In this document: positions 21,610-34,336 of the stretch, piece after piece
Layout: each line of letters opens with the position of its first letter
How positions within the stretch are numbered: position 1 is the first letter of the stretch
Assembly: GCA_011947345.1 (NCBI GenBank)
Contig: JAAVTG010000786.1
Coordinates: 40,158-104,157 of the forward strand
DNA: 64,000 nucleotides
Direction: 5' to 3'
Origin: Phytophthora quininea
Lineage: Eukaryota; Oomycota; Peronosporomycetes; Peronosporales; Peronosporaceae
Program-made: the position numbers and the translations under genes
Notes under the pieces: generated by a model
What the model saw: the letters and a program-made list of their open reading frames with translations, nothing else
Database searches by the model: none
What the model was told of the DNA's origin: nothing

Positions 21610-22151
21610 TCTTTACTGTATCCACGCCCTTTATGTTGCTCGTTGAGGCGAACGGGCTGGTCCATCCTATGGCTTCTCCGGCCGTCTGCGCTGCGACTGG
21701 CTCGACCGCGGCCGTGTGTTTGCCGCAGACGACGCGCGAACAAGTACGCGACTGGTTGCAGCGGAAAACCGACCACCGACCGATGGTCGAGCTAGCCTCA
21801 CCACCAAGAGCGCGCAGCCAGCGCTGGGTCGGCGACAGCGCTGGGGTCAGCGACAGCGCTGGGGTCAGCGACAGCGCCGTGGATCTGCTGAGAGACTGCG
21901 GTAGCTATCGTCGCGCGTGTAAGCGGCCTGTTGTCACCAACGAAAGTCGGGCTGGCGATCCGTCTAGCGGTGAGTGGTCTTGGTTGCCACGGAGTACGGG
22001 GCCGATCTAGTGCGTCGGCGAGCGTGTGTCGGGGAGGAACGGGCGCGCGTTGTGGTGGGGACCACGCGTGCAGATGTGTGTGTGGTGTGCGACGCGTTGT
22101 AGCGCGTGTAGAGCGCTTTGTTGGGAGGTAAGGGTTGTTACGAGAAGGTAC

Positions 22152-22224
22152 TCCCAAATAGTCTAGGCGGTTAGGATACGTGGCTTTCACCCACGCGACC
22201 CGGGTTCGAGTCCCGGTTTGGGAA
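22152..22224 (+). tRNA. tRNA-Glu (UUC), array copy 16
   Basis: Consensus body; four T follow. Next copy 599 bp on. Confidence 0.97.
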
Positions 22225-22750
22225 TCTTTTACTGTATCCACGCCCTTTATGTTGCTCGTTGAGGCGAACGGGCTGGTCCATCCTATGGCTTCTCCGGCCG
22301 TCTGCGCTGCGACTGGCTCGGACCGCGGCCGTGTGTTTGCCGCAGACGACGCGCGAACAAGTACGCGACTGGTTGCAGCGGAAAACCGACCACCGACCGA
22401 TGGTCGAGCTAGCCTCACCACCAAGAGCGCGCAGCCAGCGCTGGGGTCGGCGACAGCGCTGGGGTCAGCGACAGCGCCGTGGATCTGCTGAGAGACTGCG
22501 GTAGCTATCGTCGCGCGTGTAAGCGGCCTGTTGTCACCAACGAAAGTCGGGCTGGCGATCCGTCTAGCGGTGAGTGGTCTTGGTTGCCACGGAGTACGGG
22601 GCCGATCTAGTGCGTCGGCGAGCGTGTGTCGGGAGGAACGGGCGCGCGTTGTGGTGGGGACCACGCGTGCAGATGTGTGTGTGGTGTGCGACGCGTTGTA
22701 GCGCGTGTAGAGCGCTTTGTTGGGAGGTAAGGGTTGTTACGAGAAGGTAC

Positions 22751-22823
22751 TCCCAAATAGTCTAGGCGGTTAGGATACGTGGCTTTCACCCACGCGACCC
22801 GGGTTCGAGTCCCGGTTTGGGAA
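22751..22823 (+). tRNA. tRNA-Glu (UUC), array copy 17
   Basis: Consensus body; three T follow. Next copy 600 bp on. Confidence 0.96.
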
Positions 22824-23350
22824 TCTTTACTGTATCCACGCCCTTTATGTTGCTCGTTGAGGCGAACGGGCTGGTCCATCCTATGGCTTCTCCGGCCGTC
22901 TGCGCTGCGACTGGCTCGGACCGCGGCCGTGTGTTTGCCGCAGACGACGCGCGAACAAGTACGCGACTGGTTGCAGCGGAAAACCGACCACCGACCGATG
23001 GTCGAGCTAGCCTCACCACCAAGAGCGCGCAGCCAGCGCTGGGGTCGGCGACAGCGCTGGGGTCAGCGACAGCGCCGTGGATCTGCTGAGAGACTGCGGT
23101 AGCTATCGTCGCGCGTGTAAGCGGCCTGTTGTCACCAACGAAAGTCGGGCTGGCGATCCGTCTAGCGGTGAGTGGTCTTGGTTGCCACGGAGTACGGGGC
23201 CGATCTAGTGCGTCGGCGAGCGTGTGTCGGGGAGGAACGGGCGCGCGTTGTGGTGGGGACCACGCGTGCAGATGTGTGTGTGTGTGTGCGACGCGTTGTA
23301 GCGCGTGTAGAGCGCTTTGTTGGGAGGTAAGGGTTGTTACGAGAAGGTAC

Positions 23351-23423
23351 TCCCAAATAGTCTAGGCGGTTAGGATACGTGGCTTTCACCCACGCGACCC
23401 GGGTTCGAGTCCCGGTTTGGGAA
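23351..23423 (+). tRNA. tRNA-Glu (UUC), array copy 18
   Basis: Consensus body; three T follow; GCTCGACC spacer variant. Next copy 600 bp on. Confidence 0.96.
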
Positions 23424-23950
23424 TCTTTACTGTATCCACGCCCTTTATGTTGCTCGTTGAGGCGAACGGGCTGGTCCATCCTATGGCTTCTCCGGCCGTC
23501 TGCGCTGCGACTGGCTCGACCGCGGCCGTGTGTTTGCCGCAGACGACGCGCGAACAAGTACGCGACTGGTTGCAGCGGAAAACCGACCACCGACCGATGG
23601 TCGAGCTAGCCTCACCACCAAGAGCGCGCAGCCAGCGCTGGGGTCGGCGACAGCGCTGGGGTCAGCGACAGCGCCGTGGATCTGCTGAGAGACTGCGGTA
23701 GCTATCGTCGCGCGTGTAAGCGGCCTGTTGTCACCAACGAAAGTCGGGCTGGCGATCCGTCTAGCGGTGAGTGGTCTTGGTTGCCACGGAGTACGGGGCC
23801 GATCTAGTGCGTCGGCGAGCGTGTGTCGGGGAGGAACGGGCGCGCGTTGTGGTGGGGACCACGCGTGCAGATGTGTGTGTGTGGTGTGCGACGCGTTGTA
23901 GCGCGTGTAGAGCGCTTTGTTGGGAGGTAAGGGTTGTTACGAGAAGGTAC

Positions 23951-24023
23951 TCCCAAATAGTCTAGGCGGTTAGGATACGTGGCTTTCACCCACGCGACCC
24001 GGGTTCGAGTCCCGGTTTGGGAA
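23951..24023 (+). tRNA. tRNA-Glu (UUC), array copy 19
   Basis: Consensus body; four T follow; GCTCGACC spacer variant. Next copy 601 bp on. Confidence 0.97.
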
Positions 24024-24551
24024 TCTTTTACTGTATCCACGCCCTTTATGTTGCTCGTTGAGGCGAACGGGCTGGTCCATCCTATGGCTTCTCCGGCCGT
24101 CTGCGCTGCGACTGGCTCGACCGCGGCCGTGTGTTTGCCGCAGACGACGCGCGAACAAGTACGCGACTGGTTGCAGCGGAAAACCGACCACCGACCGATG
24201 GTCGAGCTAGCCTCACCACCAAGAGCGCGCAGCCAGCGCTGGGGTCGGCGACAGCGCTGGGGTCAGCGACAGCGCCGTGGATCTGCTGAGAGACTGCGGT
24301 AGCTATCGTCGCGCGTGTAAGCGGCCTGTTGTCACCAACGAAAGTCGGGCTGGCGATCCGTCTAGCGGTGAGTGGTCTTGGTTGCCACGGAGTACGGGGC
24401 CGATCTAGTGCGTCGGCGAGCGTGTGTCGGGGAGGAACGGGCGCGCGTTGTGGTGGGGACCACGCGTGCAGATGTGTGTGTGTGGTGTGCGACGCGTTGT
24501 AGCGCGTGTAGAGCGCTTTGTTGGGAGGTAAGGGTTGTTACGAGAAGGTAC

Positions 24552-24624
24552 TCCCAAATAGTCTAGGCGGTTAGGATACGTGGCTTTCACCCACGCGACC
24601 CGGGTTCGAGTCCCGGTTTGGGAA
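24552..24624 (+). tRNA. tRNA-Glu (UUC), array copy 20
   Basis: Consensus body; four T follow. Next copy 602 bp on. Confidence 0.97.
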
Positions 24625-25153
24625 TCTTTTACTGTATCCACGCCCTTTATGTTGCTCGTTGAGGCGAACGGGCTGGTCCATCCTATGGCTTCTCCGGCCG
24701 TCTGCGCTGCGACTGGCTCGGACCGCGGCCGTGTGTTTGCCGCAGACGACGCGCGAACAAGTACGCGACTGGTTGCAGCGGAAAACCGACCACCGACCGA
24801 TGGTCGAGCTAGCCTCACCACCAAGAGCGCGCAGCCAGCGCTGGGGTCGGCGACAGCGCTGGGGTCAGCGACAGCGCCGTGGATCTGCTGAGAGACTGCG
24901 GTAGCTATCGTCGCGCGTGTAAGCGGCCTGTTGTCACCAACGAAAGTCGGGCTGGCGATCCGTCTAGCGGTGAGTGGTCTTGGTTGCCACGGAGTACGGG
25001 GCCGATCTAGTGCGTCGGCGAGCGTGTGTCGGGGAGGAACGGGCGCGCGTTGTGGTGGGGACCACGCGTGCAGATGTGTGTGTGTGGTGTGCGACGCGTT
25101 GTAGCGCGTGTAGAGCGCTTTGTTGGGAGGTAAGGGTTGTTACGAGAAGGTAC

Positions 25154-25227
25154 TCCCAAATAGTCTAGGCGGTTAGGATACGTGGCTTTCACCCACGCGA
25201 CCCGGGTTCAGAGTCCCGGTTTGGGAA
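25154..25227 (+). tRNA. tRNA-Glu array copy 21, T-loop insertion
   Basis: 74 nt with the TTCAGAG T-loop insertion seen in copies 13 and 45; three T follow. Confidence 0.85.
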
Positions 25228-25754
25228 TCTTTACTGTATCCACGCCCTTTATGTTGCTCGTTGAGGCGAACGGGCTGGTCCATCCTATGGCTTCTCCGGC
25301 CGTCTGCGCTGCGACTGGCTCGGACCGCGGCCGTGTGTTTGCCGCAGACGACGCGCGAACAAGTACGCGACTGGTTGCAGCGGAAAACCGACCACCGACC
25401 GATGGTCGAGCTAGCCTCACCACCAGAGCGCGCAGCCAGCGCTGGGGTCGGCGACAGCGCTGGGGTCAGCGACAGCGCCGTGGATCTGCTGAGAGACTGC
25501 GGTAGCTATCGTCGCGCGTGTAAGCGGCCTGTTGTCACCAACGAAAGTCGGGCTGGCGATCCGTCTAGCGGTGAGTGGTCTTGGTTGCCACGGAGTACGG
25601 GGCCGATCTAGTGCGTCGGCGAGCGTGTGTCGGGGAGGAACGGGCGCGCGTTGTGGTGGGGACCACGCGTGCAGATGTGTGTGTGTGGTGTGCGACGCGT
25701 TGTAGCGCGTGTAGAGCGCTTTGTTGGGAGGTAAGGGTTGTTACGAGAAGGTAC

Positions 25755-25827
25755 TCCCAAATAGTCTAGGCGGTTAGGATACGTGGCTTTCACCCACGCG
25801 ACCCGGGTTCGAGTCCCGGTTTGGGAA
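25755..25827 (+). tRNA. tRNA-Glu (UUC), array copy 22
   Basis: Consensus body; four T follow. Next copy 602 bp on. Confidence 0.97.
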
Positions 25828-26356
25828 TCTTTTACTGTATCCACGCCCTTTATGTTGCTCGTTGAGGCGAACGGGCTGGTCCATCCTATGGCTTCTCCGG
25901 CCGTCTGCGCTGCGACTGGCTCGGACCGCGGCCGTGTGTTTGCCGCAGACGACGCGCGAACAAGTACGCGACTGGTTGCAGCGGAAAACCGACCACCGAC
26001 CGATGGTCGAGCTAGCCTCACCACCAAGAGCGCGCAGCCAGCGCTGGGGTCGGCGACAGCGCTGGGGTCAGCGACAGCGCCGTGGATCTGCTGAGAGACT
26101 GCGGTAGCTATCGTCGCGCGTGTAAGCGGCCTGTTGTCACCAACGAAAGTCGGGCTGGCGATCCGTCTAGCGGTGAGTGGTCTTGGTTGCCACGGAGTAC
26201 GGGGCCGATCTAGTGCGTCGGCGAGCGTGTGTCGGGGAGGAACGGGCGCGCGTTGTGGTGGGGACCACGCGTGCAGATGTGTGTGTGTGGTGTGCGACGC
26301 GTTGTAGCGCGTGTAGAGCGCTTTGTTGGGAGGTAAGGGTTGTTACGAGAAGGTAC

Positions 26357-26429
26357 TCCCAAATTGTCTAGGCGGTTAGGATACGTGGCTTTCACCCACG
26401 CGACCCGGGTTCGAGTCCCGGTTTGGGAA
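26357..26429 (+). tRNA. tRNA-Glu (UUC), array copy 23, A9T
   Basis: 73 nt with A to T at position 9, shared with copies 48 and 50; otherwise consensus. Four T follow. Next copy 620 bp on. Confidence 0.93.
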
Positions 26430-26976
26430 TCTTTTACTGTATCCACGCCCTTTATGTTGCTCGTTGAGGCGAACGGGCTGGTCCATCCTATGGCTTCTCC
26501 GGCCGTCTGCGCTGCGACTGGCTCGGACCGCGGCCGTGTGTTTGCCGCAGACGACGCGCGAACAAGTACGCGACTGGTTGCAGCGGAAAACCGACCACCG
26601 ACCGATGGTCGAGCTAGCCTCACCACCAAGAGCGCGCAGCCAGCGCTGGGGTCGGCGACAGCGCTGGGGTCAGCAACAGCGCTGGGGTCAGCGACAGCGC
26701 CGTGGATCTGCTGAGAGACTGCGGTAGCTATCGTCGCGCGTGTAAGCGGCCTGTTGTCACCAACGAAAGTCGGGCTGGCGATCCGTCTAGCGGTGAGTGG
26801 TCTTGGTTGCCACGGAGTACGGGGCCGATCTAGTGCGTCGGCGAGCGTGTGTCGGGGAGGAACGGGCGCGCGTTGTGGTGGGGACCACGCGTGCAGATGT
26901 GTGTGTGTGGTGTGCGACGCGTTGTAGCGCGTGTAGAGCGCTTTGTTGGGAGGTAAGGGTTGTTACGAGAAGGTAC

Positions 26977-27049
26977 TCCCAAATAGTCTAGGCGGTTAGG
27001 ATACGTGGCTTTCACCCACGCGACCCGGGTTCGAGTCCCGGTTTGGGAA
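26977..27049 (+). tRNA. tRNA-Glu (UUC), array copy 24
   Basis: Consensus body; four T follow; GCTCGACC spacer variant. Next copy 619 bp on. Confidence 0.97.
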
Positions 27050-27595
27050 TCTTTTACTGTATCCACGCCCTTTATGTTGCTCGTTGAGGCGAACGGGCTG
27101 GTCCATCCTATGGCTTCTCCGGCCGTCTGCGCTGCGACTGGCTCGACCGCGGCCGTGTGTTTGCCGCAGACGACGCGCGAACAAGTACGCGACTGGTTGC
27201 AGCGGAAAACCGACCACCGACCGATGGTCGAGCTAGCCTCACCACCAAGAGCGCGCAGCCAGCGCTGGGGTCGGCGACAGCGCTGGGGTCAGCAACAGCG
27301 CTGGGGTCAGCGACAGCGCCGTGGATCTGCTGAGAGACTGCGGTAGCTATCGTCGCGCGTGTAAGCGGCCTGTTGTCACCAACGAAAGTCGGGCTGGCGA
27401 TCCGTCTAGCGGTGAGTGGTCTTGGTTGCCACGGAGTACGGGGCCGATCTAGTGCGTCGGCGAGCGTGTGTCGGGGAGGAACGGGCGCGCGTTGTGGTGG
27501 GGACCACGCGTGCAGATGTGTGTGTGTGGTGTGCGACGCGTTGTAGCGTGTGTAGAGCGCTTTGTTGGGAGGTAAGGGTTGTTACGAGAAGGTAC

Positions 27596-27668
27596 TCCCA
27601 AATAGTCTAGGCGGTTAGGATACGTGGCTTTCACCCACGCGACCCGGGTTCGAGTCCCGGTTTGGGAA
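27596..27668 (+). tRNA. tRNA-Glu (UUC), array copy 25
   Basis: Consensus body; four T follow. Upstream flank has GTAGCGTGTG in place of GTAGCGCGTG. Next copy 600 bp on. Confidence 0.97.
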
Positions 27669-28195
27669 TCTTTTACTGTATCCACGCCCTTTATGTTGCT
27701 CGTTGAGGCGAACGGGCTGGTCCATCCTATGGCTTCTCCGGCCGTCTGCGCTGCGACTGGCTCGGACCGCGGCCGTGTGTTTGCCGCAGACGACGCGCGA
27801 ACAAGTACGCGACTGGTTGCAGCGGAAAACCGACCACCGACCGATGGTCGAGCTAGCCTCACCACCAAGAGCGCGCAGCCAGCGCTGGGGTCGGCGACAG
27901 CGCTGGGGTCAGCGACAGCGCCGTGGATCTGCTGAGAGACTGCGGTAGCTATCGTCGCGCGTGTAAGCGGCCTGTTGTCACCAACGAAAGTCGGGCTGGC
28001 GATCCGTCTAGCGGTGAGTGGTCTTGGTTGCCACGGAGTACGGGGCCGATCTAGTGCGTCGGCGAGCGTGTGTCGGGGAGGAACGGGCGCGCGTTGTGGT
28101 GGGGACCACGCGTGCAGATGTGTGTGTGGTGTGCGACGCGTTGTAGCGCGTGTAGAGCGCTTTGTTGGGAGGTAAGGGTTGTTACGAGAAGGTAC

Positions 28196-28268
28196 TCCCA
28201 AATAGTCTAGGCGGTTAGGATACGTGGCTTTCACCCACGCGACCCGGGTTCGAGTCCCGGTTTGGGAA
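28196..28268 (+). tRNA. tRNA-Glu (UUC), array copy 26
   Basis: Consensus body; four T follow; GCTCGACC spacer variant. The first minisatellite copy after it has GTCAGCGA instead of GTCGGCGA. Confidence 0.97.
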
Positions 28269-28795
28269 TCTTTTACTGTATCCACGCCCTTTATGTTGCT
28301 CGTTGAGGCGAACGGGCTGGTCCATCCTATGGCTTCTCCGGCCGTCTGCGCTGCGACTGGCTCGACCGCGGCCGTGTGTTTGCCGCAGACGACGCGCGAA
28401 CAAGTACGCGACTGGTTGCAGCGGAAAACCGACCACCGACCGATGGTCGAGCTAGCCTCACCACCAAGAGCGCGCAGCCAGCGCTGGGGTCAGCGACAGC
28501 GCTGGGGTCAGCGACAGCGCCGTGGATCTGCTGAGAGACTGCGGTAGCTATCGTCGCGCGTGTAAGCGGCCTGTTGTCACCAACGAAAGTCGGGCTGGCG
28601 ATCCGTCTAGCGGTGAGTGGTCTTGGTTGCCACGGAGTACGGGGCCGATCTAGTGCGTCGGCGAGCGTGTGTCGGGAGGAACGGGCGCGCGTTGTGGTGG
28701 GGACCACGCGTGCAGATGTGTGTGTGTGGTGTGCGACGCGTTGTAGCGCGTGTAGAGCGCTTTGTTGGGAGGTAAGGGTTGTTACGAGAAGGTAC

Positions 28796-28867
28796 TCCCA
28801 AATAGTCTAGGCGGTTAGGATACGTGGCTTCACCCACGCGACCCGGGTTCGAGTCCCGGTTTGGGAA
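28796..28867 (+). tRNA. tRNA-Glu array copy 27, anticodon-loop deletion
   Basis: 72 nt with the six-nt anticodon loop of copies 15 and 32; three T follow; GCTCGACC spacer variant. Confidence 0.85.
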
Positions 28868-29394
28868 TCTTTACTGTATCCACGCCCTTTATGTTGCTCG
28901 TTGAGGCGAACGGGCTGGTCCATCCTATGGCTTCTCCGGCCGTCTGCGCTGCGACTGGCTCGACCGCGGCCGTGTGTTTGCCGCAGACGACGCGCGAACA
29001 AGTACGCGACTGGTTGCAGCGGAAAACCGACCACCGACCGATGGTCGAGCTAGCCTCACCACCAAGAGCGCGCAGCCAGCGCTGGGGTCGGCGACAGCGC
29101 TGGGGTCAGCGACAGCGCCGTGGATCTGCTGAGAGACTGCGGTAGCTATCGTCGCGCGTGTAAGCGGCCTGTTGTCACCAACGAAAGTCGGGCTGGCGAT
29201 CCGTCTAGCGGTGAGTGGTCTTGGTTGCCACGGAGTACGGGGCCGATCTAGTGCGTCGGCGAGCGTGTGTCGGGGAGGAACGGGCGCGCGTTGTGGTGGG
29301 GACCACGCGTGCAGATGTGTGTGTGTGGTGTGCGACGCGTTGTAGCGCGTGTAGAGCGCTTTGTTGGGAGGTAAGGGTTGTTACGAGAAGGTAC

Positions 29395-29467
29395 TCCCAA
29401 ATAGTCTAGGCGGTTAGGATACGTGGCTTTCACCCACGCGACCCGGGTTCGAGTCCCGGTTTGGGAA
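29395..29467 (+). tRNA. tRNA-Glu (UUC), array copy 28
   Basis: Consensus body; four T follow. Next copy 617 bp on. Confidence 0.97.
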
Positions 29468-30011
29468 TCTTTTACTGTATCCACGCCCTTTATGTTGCTC
29501 GTTGAGGCGAACGGGCTGGTCCATCCTATGGCTTCTCCGGCCGTCTGCGCTGCGACTGGCTCGGACCGCGGCCGTGTGTTTGCCGCAGACGACGCGCGAA
29601 CAAGTACGCGACTGGTTGCAGCGGAAAACCGACCACCGACCGATGGTCGAGCTAGCCTCACCACCAAGAGCGCGCAGCCAGCGCTGGGTCGGCGACAGCG
29701 CTGGGGTCAGCAACAGCGCTGGGGTCAGCGACAGCGCCGTGGATCTGCTGAGAGACTGCGGTAGCTATCGTCGCGCGTGTAAGCGGCCTGTTGTCACCAA
29801 CGAAAGTCGGGCTGGCGATCCGTCTAGCGGTGAGTGGTCTTGGTTGCCACGGAGTACGGGGCCGATCTAGTGCGTCGGCGAGCGTGTGTCGGGGAGGAAC
29901 GGGCGCGCGTTGTGGTGGGGACCACGCGTGCAGATGTGTGTGTGGTGTGCGACGCGTTGTAGCGCGTGTAGAGCGCTTTGTTGGGAGGTAAGGGTTGTTA
30001 CGAGAAGGTAC

Positions 30012-30084
30012 TCCCAAATAGTCTAGGCGGTTAGGATACGTGGCTTTCACCCACGCGACCCGGGTTCGAGTCCCGGTTTGGGAA
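30012..30084 (+). tRNA. tRNA-Glu (UUC), array copy 29
   Basis: Consensus body; four T follow. Next copy 602 bp on. Confidence 0.97.
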
Positions 30085-30613
30085 TCTTTTACTGTATCCA
30101 CGCCCTTTATGTTGCTCGTTGAGGCGAACGGGCTGGTCCATCCTATGGCTTCTCCGGCCGTCTGCGCTGCGACTGGCTCGGACCGCGGCCGTGTGTTTGC
30201 CGCAGACGACGCGCGAACAAGTACGCGACTGGTTGCAGCGGAAAACCGACCACCGACCGATGGTCGAGCTAGCCTCACCACCAAGAGCGCGCAGCCAGCG
30301 CTGGGGTCGGCGACAGCGCTGGGGTCAGCGACAGCGCCGTGGATCTGCTGAGAGACTGCGGTAGCTATCGTCGCGCGTGTAAGCGGCCTGTTGTCACCAA
30401 CGAAAGTCGGGCTGGCGATCCGTCTAGCGGTGAGTGGTCTTGGTTGCCACGGAGTACGGGGCCGATCTAGTGCGTCGGCGAGCGTGTGTCGGGGAGGAAC
30501 GGGCGCGCGTTGTGGTGGGGACCACGCGTGCAGATGTGTGTGTGTGGTGTGCGACGCGTTGTAGCGCGTGTAGAGCGCTTTGTTGGGAGGTAAGGGTTGT
30601 TACGAGAAGGTAC

Positions 30614-30686
30614 TCCCAAATAGTCTAGGCGGTTAGGATACGTGGCTTTCACCCACGCGACCCGGGTTCGAGTCCCGGTTTGGGAA
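30614..30686 (+). tRNA. tRNA-Glu (UUC), array copy 30
   Basis: Consensus body; three T follow; GCTCGACC spacer variant. Next copy 597 bp on. Confidence 0.96.
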
Positions 30687-31210
30687 TCTTTACTGTATCC
30701 ACGCCCTTTATGTTGCTCGTTGAGGCGAACGGGCTGGTCCATCCTATGGCTTCTCCGGCCGTCTGCGCTGCGACTGGCTCGACCGCGGCCGTGTGTTTGC
30801 CGCAGACGACGCGCGAACAAGTACGCGACTGGTTGCAGCGGAAAACCGACCACCGACCGATGGTCGAGCTAGCCTCACCACCAAGAGCGCGCAGCCAGCG
30901 CTGGGGTCGGCGACAGCGCTGGGGTCAGCGACAGCGCCGTGGATCTGCTGAGAGACTGCGGTAGCTATCGTCGCGCGTGTAAGCGGCCTGTTGTCACCAA
31001 CGAAAGTCGGGCTGGCGATCCGTCTAGCGGTGAGTGGTCTTGGTTGCCACGGAGTACGGGGCCGATCTAGTGCGTCGGCGAGCGTGTGTCGGGGAGGAAC
31101 GGGCGCGCGTTGTGGTGGGGACCACGCGTGCAGATGTGTGTGTGTGTGCGACGCGTTGTAGCGCGTGTAGAGCGCTTTGTTGGGAGGTAAGGGTTGTTAC
31201 GAGAAGGTAC

Positions 31211-31283
31211 TCCCAAATAGTCTAGGCGGTTAGGATACGTGGCTTTCACCCACGCGACCCGGGTTCGAGTCCCGGTTTGGGAA
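31211..31283 (+). tRNA. tRNA-Glu (UUC), array copy 31
   Basis: Consensus body; four T follow. Next copy 600 bp on. Confidence 0.97.
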
Positions 31284-31810
31284 TCTTTTACTGTATCCAC
31301 GCCCTTTATGTTGCTCGTTGAGGCGAACGGGCTGGTCCATCCTATGGCTTCTCCGGCCGTCTGCGCTGCGACTGGCTCGGACCGCGGCCGTGTGTTTGCC
31401 GCAGACGACGCGCGAACAAGTACGCGACTGGTTGCAGCGGAAAACCGACCACCGACCGATGGTCGAGCTAGCCTCACCACCAAGAGCGCGCAGCCAGCGC
31501 TGGGGTCGGCGACAGCGCTGGGGTCAGCGACAGCGCCGTGGATCTGCTGAGAGACTGCGGTAGCTATCGTCGCGCGTGTAAGCGGCCTGTTGTCACCAAC
31601 GAAAGTCGGGCTGGCGATCCGTCTAGCGGTGAGTGGTCTTGGTTGCCACGGAGTACGGGGCCGATCTAGTGCGTCGGCGAGCGTGTGTCGGGGAGGAACG
31701 GGCGCGCGTTGTGGTGGGGACCACGCGTGCAGATGTGTGTGTGGTGTGCGACGCGTTGTAGCGCGTGTAGAGCGCTTTGTTGGGAGGTAAGGGTTGTTAC
31801 GAGAAGGTAC

Positions 31811-31882
31811 TCCCAAATAGTCTAGGCGGTTAGGATACGTGGCTTCACCCACGCGACCCGGGTTCGAGTCCCGGTTTGGGAA
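31811..31882 (+). tRNA. tRNA-Glu array copy 32, anticodon-loop deletion
   Basis: 72 nt with the six-nt anticodon loop of copies 15 and 27; three T follow; GCTCGACC spacer variant. Confidence 0.85.
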
Positions 31883-32427
31883 TCTTTACTGTATCCACGC
31901 CCTTTATGTTGCTCGTTGAGGCGAACGGGCTGGTCCATCCTATGGCTTCTCCGGCCGTCTGCGCTGCGACTGGCTCGACCGCGGCCGTGTGTTTGCCGCA
32001 GACGACGCGCGAACAAGTACGCGACTGGTTGCAGCGGAAAACCGACCACCGACCGATGGTCGAGCTAGCCTCACCACCAAGAGCGCGCAGCCAGCGCTGG
32101 GGTCGGCGACAGCGCTGGGGTCAGCAACAGCGCTGGGGTCAGCGACAGCGCCGTGGATCTGCTGAGAGACTGCGGTAGCTATCGTCGCGCGTGTAAGCGG
32201 CCTGTTGTCACCAACGAAAGTCGGGCTGGCGATCCGTCTAGCGGTGAGTGGTCTTGGTTGCCACGGAGTACGGGGCCGATCTAGTGCGTCGGCGAGCGTG
32301 TGTCGGGGAGGAACGGGCGCGCGTTGTGGTGGGGACCACGCGTGCAGATGTGTGTGTGTGGTGTGCGACGCGTTGTAGCGCGTGTAGAGCGCTTTGTTGG
32401 GAGGTAAGGGTTGTTACGAGAAGGTAC

Positions 32428-32500
32428 TCCCAAATAGTCTAGGCGGTTAGGATACGTGGCTTTCACCCACGCGACCCGGGTTCGAGTCCCGGTTTGGGAA
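32428..32500 (+). tRNA. tRNA-Glu (UUC), array copy 33
   Basis: Consensus body; three T follow; GCTCGACC spacer variant. Next copy 617 bp on. Confidence 0.96.
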
Positions 32501-33044
32501 TCTTTACTGTATCCACGCCCTTTATGTTGCTCGTTGAGGCGAACGGGCTGGTCCATCCTATGGCTTCTCCGGCCGTCTGCGCTGCGACTGGCTCGACCGC
32601 GGCCGTGTGTTTGCCGCAGACGACGCGCGAACAAGTACGCGACTGGTTGCAGCGGAAAACCGACCACCGACCGATGGTCGAGCTAGCCTCACCACCAAGA
32701 GCGCGCAGCCAGCGCTGGGGTCGGCGACAGCGCTGGGGTCAGCAACAGCGCTGGGGTCAGCGACAGCGCCGTGGATCTGCTGAGAGACTGCGGTAGCTAT
32801 CGTCGCGCGTGTAAGCGGCCTGTTGTCACCAACGAAAGTCGGGCTGGCGATCCGTCTAGCGGTGAGTGGTCTTGGTTGCCACGGAGTACGGGGCCGATCT
32901 AGTGCGTCGGCGAGCGTGTGTCGGGGAGGAACGGGCGCGCGTTGTGGTGGGGACCACGCGTGCAGATGTGTGTGTGTGTGTGCGACGCGTTGTAGCGCGT
33001 GTAGAGCGCTTTGTTGGGAGGTAAGGGTTGTTACGAGAAGGTAC

Positions 33045-33117
33045 TCCCAAATAGTCTAGGCGGTTAGGATACGTGGCTTTCACCCACGCGACCCGGGTTC
33101 GAGTCCCGGTTTGGGAA
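33045..33117 (+). tRNA. tRNA-Glu (UUC), array copy 34
   Basis: Consensus body; three T follow; GCTCGACC spacer variant. Next copy 617 bp on. Confidence 0.96.
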
Positions 33118-33661
33118 TCTTTACTGTATCCACGCCCTTTATGTTGCTCGTTGAGGCGAACGGGCTGGTCCATCCTATGGCTTCTCCGGCCGTCTGCGCT
33201 GCGACTGGCTCGACCGCGGCCGTGTGTTTGCCGCAGACGACGCGCGAACAAGTACGCGACTGGTTGCAGCGGAAAACCGACCACCGACCGATGGTCGAGC
33301 TAGCCTCACCACCAAGAGCGCGCAGCCAGCGCTGGGGTCGGCGACAGCGCTGGGGTCAGCAACAGCGCTGGGGTCAGCGACAGCGCCGTGGATCTGCTGA
33401 GAGACTGCGGTAGCTATCGTCGCGCGTGTAAGCGGCCTGTTGTCACCAACGAAAGTCGGGCTGGCGATCCGTCTAGCGGTGAGTGGTCTTGGTTGCCACG
33501 GAGTACGGGGCCGATCTAGTGCGTCGGCGAGCGTGTGTCGGGGAGGAACGGGCGCGCGTTGTGGTGGGGACCACGCGTGCAGATGTGTGTGTGTGTGTGC
33601 GACGCGTTGTAGCGCGTGTAGAGCGCTTTGTTGGGAGGTAAGGGTTGTTACGAGAAGGTAC

Positions 33662-33734
33662 TCCCAAATAGTCTAGGCGGTTAGGATACGTGGCTTTCAC
33701 CCACGCGACCCGGGTTCGAGTCCCGGTTTGGGAA
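33662..33734 (+). tRNA. tRNA-Glu (UUC), array copy 35
   Basis: Consensus body; four T follow. Next copy 602 bp on. Confidence 0.97.
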
Positions 33735-34263
33735 TCTTTTACTGTATCCACGCCCTTTATGTTGCTCGTTGAGGCGAACGGGCTGGTCCATCCTATGGCT
33801 TCTCCGGCCGTCTGCGCTGCGACTGGCTCGGACCGCGGCCGTGTGTTTGCCGCAGACGACGCGCGAACAAGTACGCGACTGGTTGCAGCGGAAAACCGAC
33901 CACCGACCGATGGTCGAGCTAGCCTCACCACCAAGAGCGCGCAGCCAGCGCTGGGGTCGGCGACAGCGCTGGGGTCAGCGACAGCGCCGTGGATCTGCTG
34001 AGAGACTGCGGTAGCTATCGTCGCGCGTGTAAGCGGCCTGTTGTCACCAACGAAAGTCGGGCTGGCGATCCGTCTAGCGGTGAGTGGTCTTGGTTGCCAC
34101 GGAGTACGGGGCCGATCTAGTGCGTCGGCGAGCGTGTGTCGGGGAGGAACGGGCGCGCGTTGTGGTGGGGACCACGCGTGCAGATGTGTGTGTGTGGTGT
34201 GCGACGCGTTGTAGCGCGTGTAGAGCGCTTTGTTGGGAGGTAAGGGTTGTTACGAGAAGGTAC

Positions 34264-34336
34264 TCCCAAATAGTCTAGGCGGTTAGGATACGTGGCTTTC
34301 ACCCACGCGACCCGGGTTCGAGTCCCGGTTTGGGAA
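34264..34336 (+). tRNA. tRNA-Glu (UUC), array copy 36
   Basis: Consensus body; four T follow. The second minisatellite copy after it has GTCGGCGA instead of GTCAGCAA. Next copy 620 bp on. Confidence 0.97.
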